NCBI GenBank assembly: GCA_946540365.1
Contig: CAMNIH010000126.1
Coordinates: forward strand, 1-5,142
Origin: an uncultured Bacteroidales bacterium
GTDB lineage: Bacteria; Bacteroidota; Bacteroidia; Bacteroidales; P3
Reading direction: 5' to 3'
Length of the DNA stretch: 5,142 nt
The notes beneath the pieces were generated by a model. It was given only the letters and a program-made list of their open reading frames with translations, searched no databases and was not told the DNA's origin. Below are positions 3,797 to 5,142 of this stretch, piece after piece (position 1 is the stretch's first letter; every line of letters begins with the position of its first letter). The translations under genes and the position numbers were made by a program.

Positions 3797-5142
3797 ATGG
3801 ATACCAATACATTCTCGATCACCAAGCGTGACGGCACGCAGGAGCGTTTCTCGCTTGACAAAATAATGAATGCCATCATCAAGGCGTTCGCATCGCTCGA
3901 CGAGCCCATCGACCTGGGGCGCCTGTCGAAGATCCTCTCGCGGCTCGACATCCACAACGGCATCACCGTGGAGGAGATCCAGAACCAGGTGGAGGTGGCG
4001 CTGATGGAGGAGGGCTACTACCAGGTGGCGAAGAACTTCATCCTCTACCGCCAGCAGCACACCGAGGACCGCGAGACGATGGAGAAGCTGAAGTTCCTGG
4101 CCGACTATGTGGACGCCGCCAACGCCGCCACGGGCAGCAAGTACGACGCCAACGCCAACGTGGAGCACAAGAACATCGCCACGCTGATCGGCGAGTTGCC
4201 CAAGTCGAACTTCATCCGCCTGAACCGCCGCCTGCTGACCGACCGCATCAAGAAGATGTACGGCAAGGAGCTGTCCGACCGCTACCTGGACCTGCTGACG
4301 CACCATTTTATATATAAGAACGACGAGACCTCGCTGGCCAACTACTGCGCCTCGATCACGATGTATCCGTGGCTGCTGGGCGGCACGACGAGCATCGGCG
4401 GCAACTCGACGGCGCCGACCAACCTCAAGTCGTTCTGCGGCGGCTTCATCAACATGGTCTTCATGGTGAGCTCGATGCTCAGCGGCGCCTGTGCCACGCC
4501 GGAGTTCCTGATGTACCTCAACTACTTCATCCAGAAGGACTACGGCAACGACTACTGGAAGGATCCGGACCGTGTGGTGGACCTGAGCCTGCGGCAGAAG
4601 ACGATGGACAAGGTGATCACCGACTGCTTCGAGCAGATCGTCTACAGCCTCAACCAGCCCACCGGCGCACGCAACTACCAGGCTGTGTTCTGGAACATCG
4701 CCTACTACGACGAGCCCTACTTCCGCTCGCTCTTCGGCGAGTTCCGCTTCCCCGACGGGAGCGAGCCCGACTGGGAGGGCCTGAAGTGGCTGCAGAAGCG
4801 CTTCATGCGCTGGTTCAACCAGGAGCGCACCAAGGCCGTGCTCACCTTCCCGGTGGAGACGATGGCACTGCTGTACAAGAAAGTGGATAGTGGGGAGTGT
4901 GTAGTGGGTAGCAATACGGAACAAGTGCTACACACTACCCACTCCACACTACCCACTGTCAGCTTTGCCGACCCCGAGATGGCGCAGTTCACGGCCGAGA
5001 TGTACGCCGAGGGGCATTCGTTCTTCACCTACATCTCCGACAACGCCGACTCGCTGAGCAGCTGCTGCCGCCTGCGCAACGAGATCACCGACAACGGCTT
5101 CAGCTACACGCTCGGCGCCGGCGGCGTGAGCACCGGGTCGAA
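3797..5142 (+). CDS. nrdD: Anaerobic ribonucleoside-triphosphate reductase (class III), N-terminal part
   Basis: Oxygen-sensitive glycyl-radical enzyme that reduces ribonucleoside triphosphates to deoxyribonucleotides in the cytoplasm after activation by NrdG (radical SAM). The first 448 codons are present; the C-terminal glycyl-radical and zinc sites lie past the right edge. Seen: ATP-cone allosteric domain at about 5-95 (FSITKRDGTQERFSLDKI, then EEGYYQVAKNFILYRQQ); catalytic barrel with SITMYPWLLGGTTSIGGNST and SFCGGFINMVF (C214, likely the active-site cysteine); AEMYAEGHSFFTYISDNADS and LSSCCRLRNE (C423/C424, the second conserved cysteine region). ATG at 3797 gives a complete ATP cone; no Shine-Dalgarno, as usual here. 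Codons 363-387 are encoded by an in-frame 75-bp inverted repeat absent from relatives I know, with codons (GTA, CTA, AGT) unlike the GC-rich surroundings. Expression is under the B12 riboswitch. Confidence 0.95.
   Translation, partial: MDTNTFSITKRDGTQERFSLDKIMNAIIKAFASLDEPIDLGRLSKILSRLDIHNGITVEEIQNQVEVALMEEGYYQVAKNFILYRQQHTEDRETMEKLKFLADYVDAANAATGSKYDANANVEHKNIATLIGELPKSNFIRLNRRLLTDRIKKMYGKELSDRYLDLLTHHFIYKNDETSLANYCASITMYPWLLGGTTSIGGNSTAPTNLKSFCGGFINMVFMVSSMLSGACATPEFLMYLNYFIQKDYGNDYWKDPDRVVDLSLRQKTMDKVITDCFEQIVYSLNQPTGARNYQAVFWNIAYYDEPYFRSLFGEFRFPDGSEPDWEGLKWLQKRFMRWFNQERTKAVLTFPVETMALLYKKVDSGECVVGSNTEQVLHTTHSTLPTVSFADPEMAQFTAEMYAEGHSFFTYISDNADSLSSCCRLRNEITDNGFSYTLGAGGVSTGS
4882..4957. repeat. 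In-frame palindromic insertion inside nrdD
   Basis: Imperfect inverted repeat with 31-base arms at 4883-4913 and 4926-4956 (27 of 31 positions pair) around a 12-base loop. The arms are built of variants of GTGGGTAGTGTG. The unit 4883-4957 is 75 bp, exactly 25 codons, starting on a codon boundary and giving VDSGECVVGS...THSTLPT. It lies between TFPVETMALLYKK and FADPEMAQFTAEMYAEG, where family members have a short linker, so the radical barrel core is probably not disrupted. Confidence 0.85.

Noticed and set aside
3581..4924. 447-codon open frame on the minus strand opposite nrdD and the riboswitch
   Set aside because: Low-complexity Val/Leu/His-rich shadow of the GC-rich nrdD codons, also crossing the riboswitch. 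The plus strand has unmistakable NrdD motifs.

Overview
The window looks like Bacteroidota, order Bacteroidales (Prevotella- or Muribaculaceae-like), with a GC-rich coding style. Evidence: a perfect Bacteroidota-type promoter (TTTG, 19 bp, TAATTTTG) before the riboswitch, almost no Shine-Dalgarno signals, a DUF6266-like protein (a family I know only from this phylum), and GTAGAGACGCGG-type palindromic repeats that I associate with Bacteroidales genomes. Genus cannot be fixed from sequence alone.

Layout, left to right. 1-745 (minus): first 248 codons of dnaK, running off the left edge. 746-1274: dnaK control region with a sigma-54 (RpoN)-type promoter, palindromic TGnCA-N3-TGnCA sites and a foldable 5' leader. 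This control region is interrupted or extended by a REPIN-like doublet of palindromes and a 3' fragment of a DUF6266 gene. 1275-1987 (minus): a two-gene toxin-antitoxin operon (ribbon-helix-helix antitoxin, then PIN-domain toxin, 4-bp overlap). 1988-2351: its promoter, an intrinsic terminator, a short coding remnant and more REP palindromes. 2352-3107 (minus): the full-length DUF6266-like gene, whose C-terminus is written by a REP. 3108-3796: a 33-bp x 5 tandem repeat, a G-quadruplex motif, a clear promoter and a cobalamin riboswitch. 3797-5142 (plus): first 448 codons of nrdD, the anaerobic ribonucleotide reductase, running off the right edge.

How it works together. The two anchors are housekeeping genes under unusual control. 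dnaK appears to use RpoN plus an activator, not an HrcA/CIRCE system. nrdD, which needs no B12, sits behind a B12 riboswitch, the arrangement expected when a B12-dependent class II reductase (NrdJ) exists elsewhere in the genome. Between them is a repeat-rich accessory segment: six copies of a 26-bp palindromic REP (two as 82-bp doublets), a recent 167-bp duplication (one mismatch), a toxin-antitoxin pair and decayed gene ends.

The most striking observation is a 75-bp imperfect inverted repeat sitting exactly in frame (25 codons) inside nrdD, a probable palindromic element tolerated as a protein insert.
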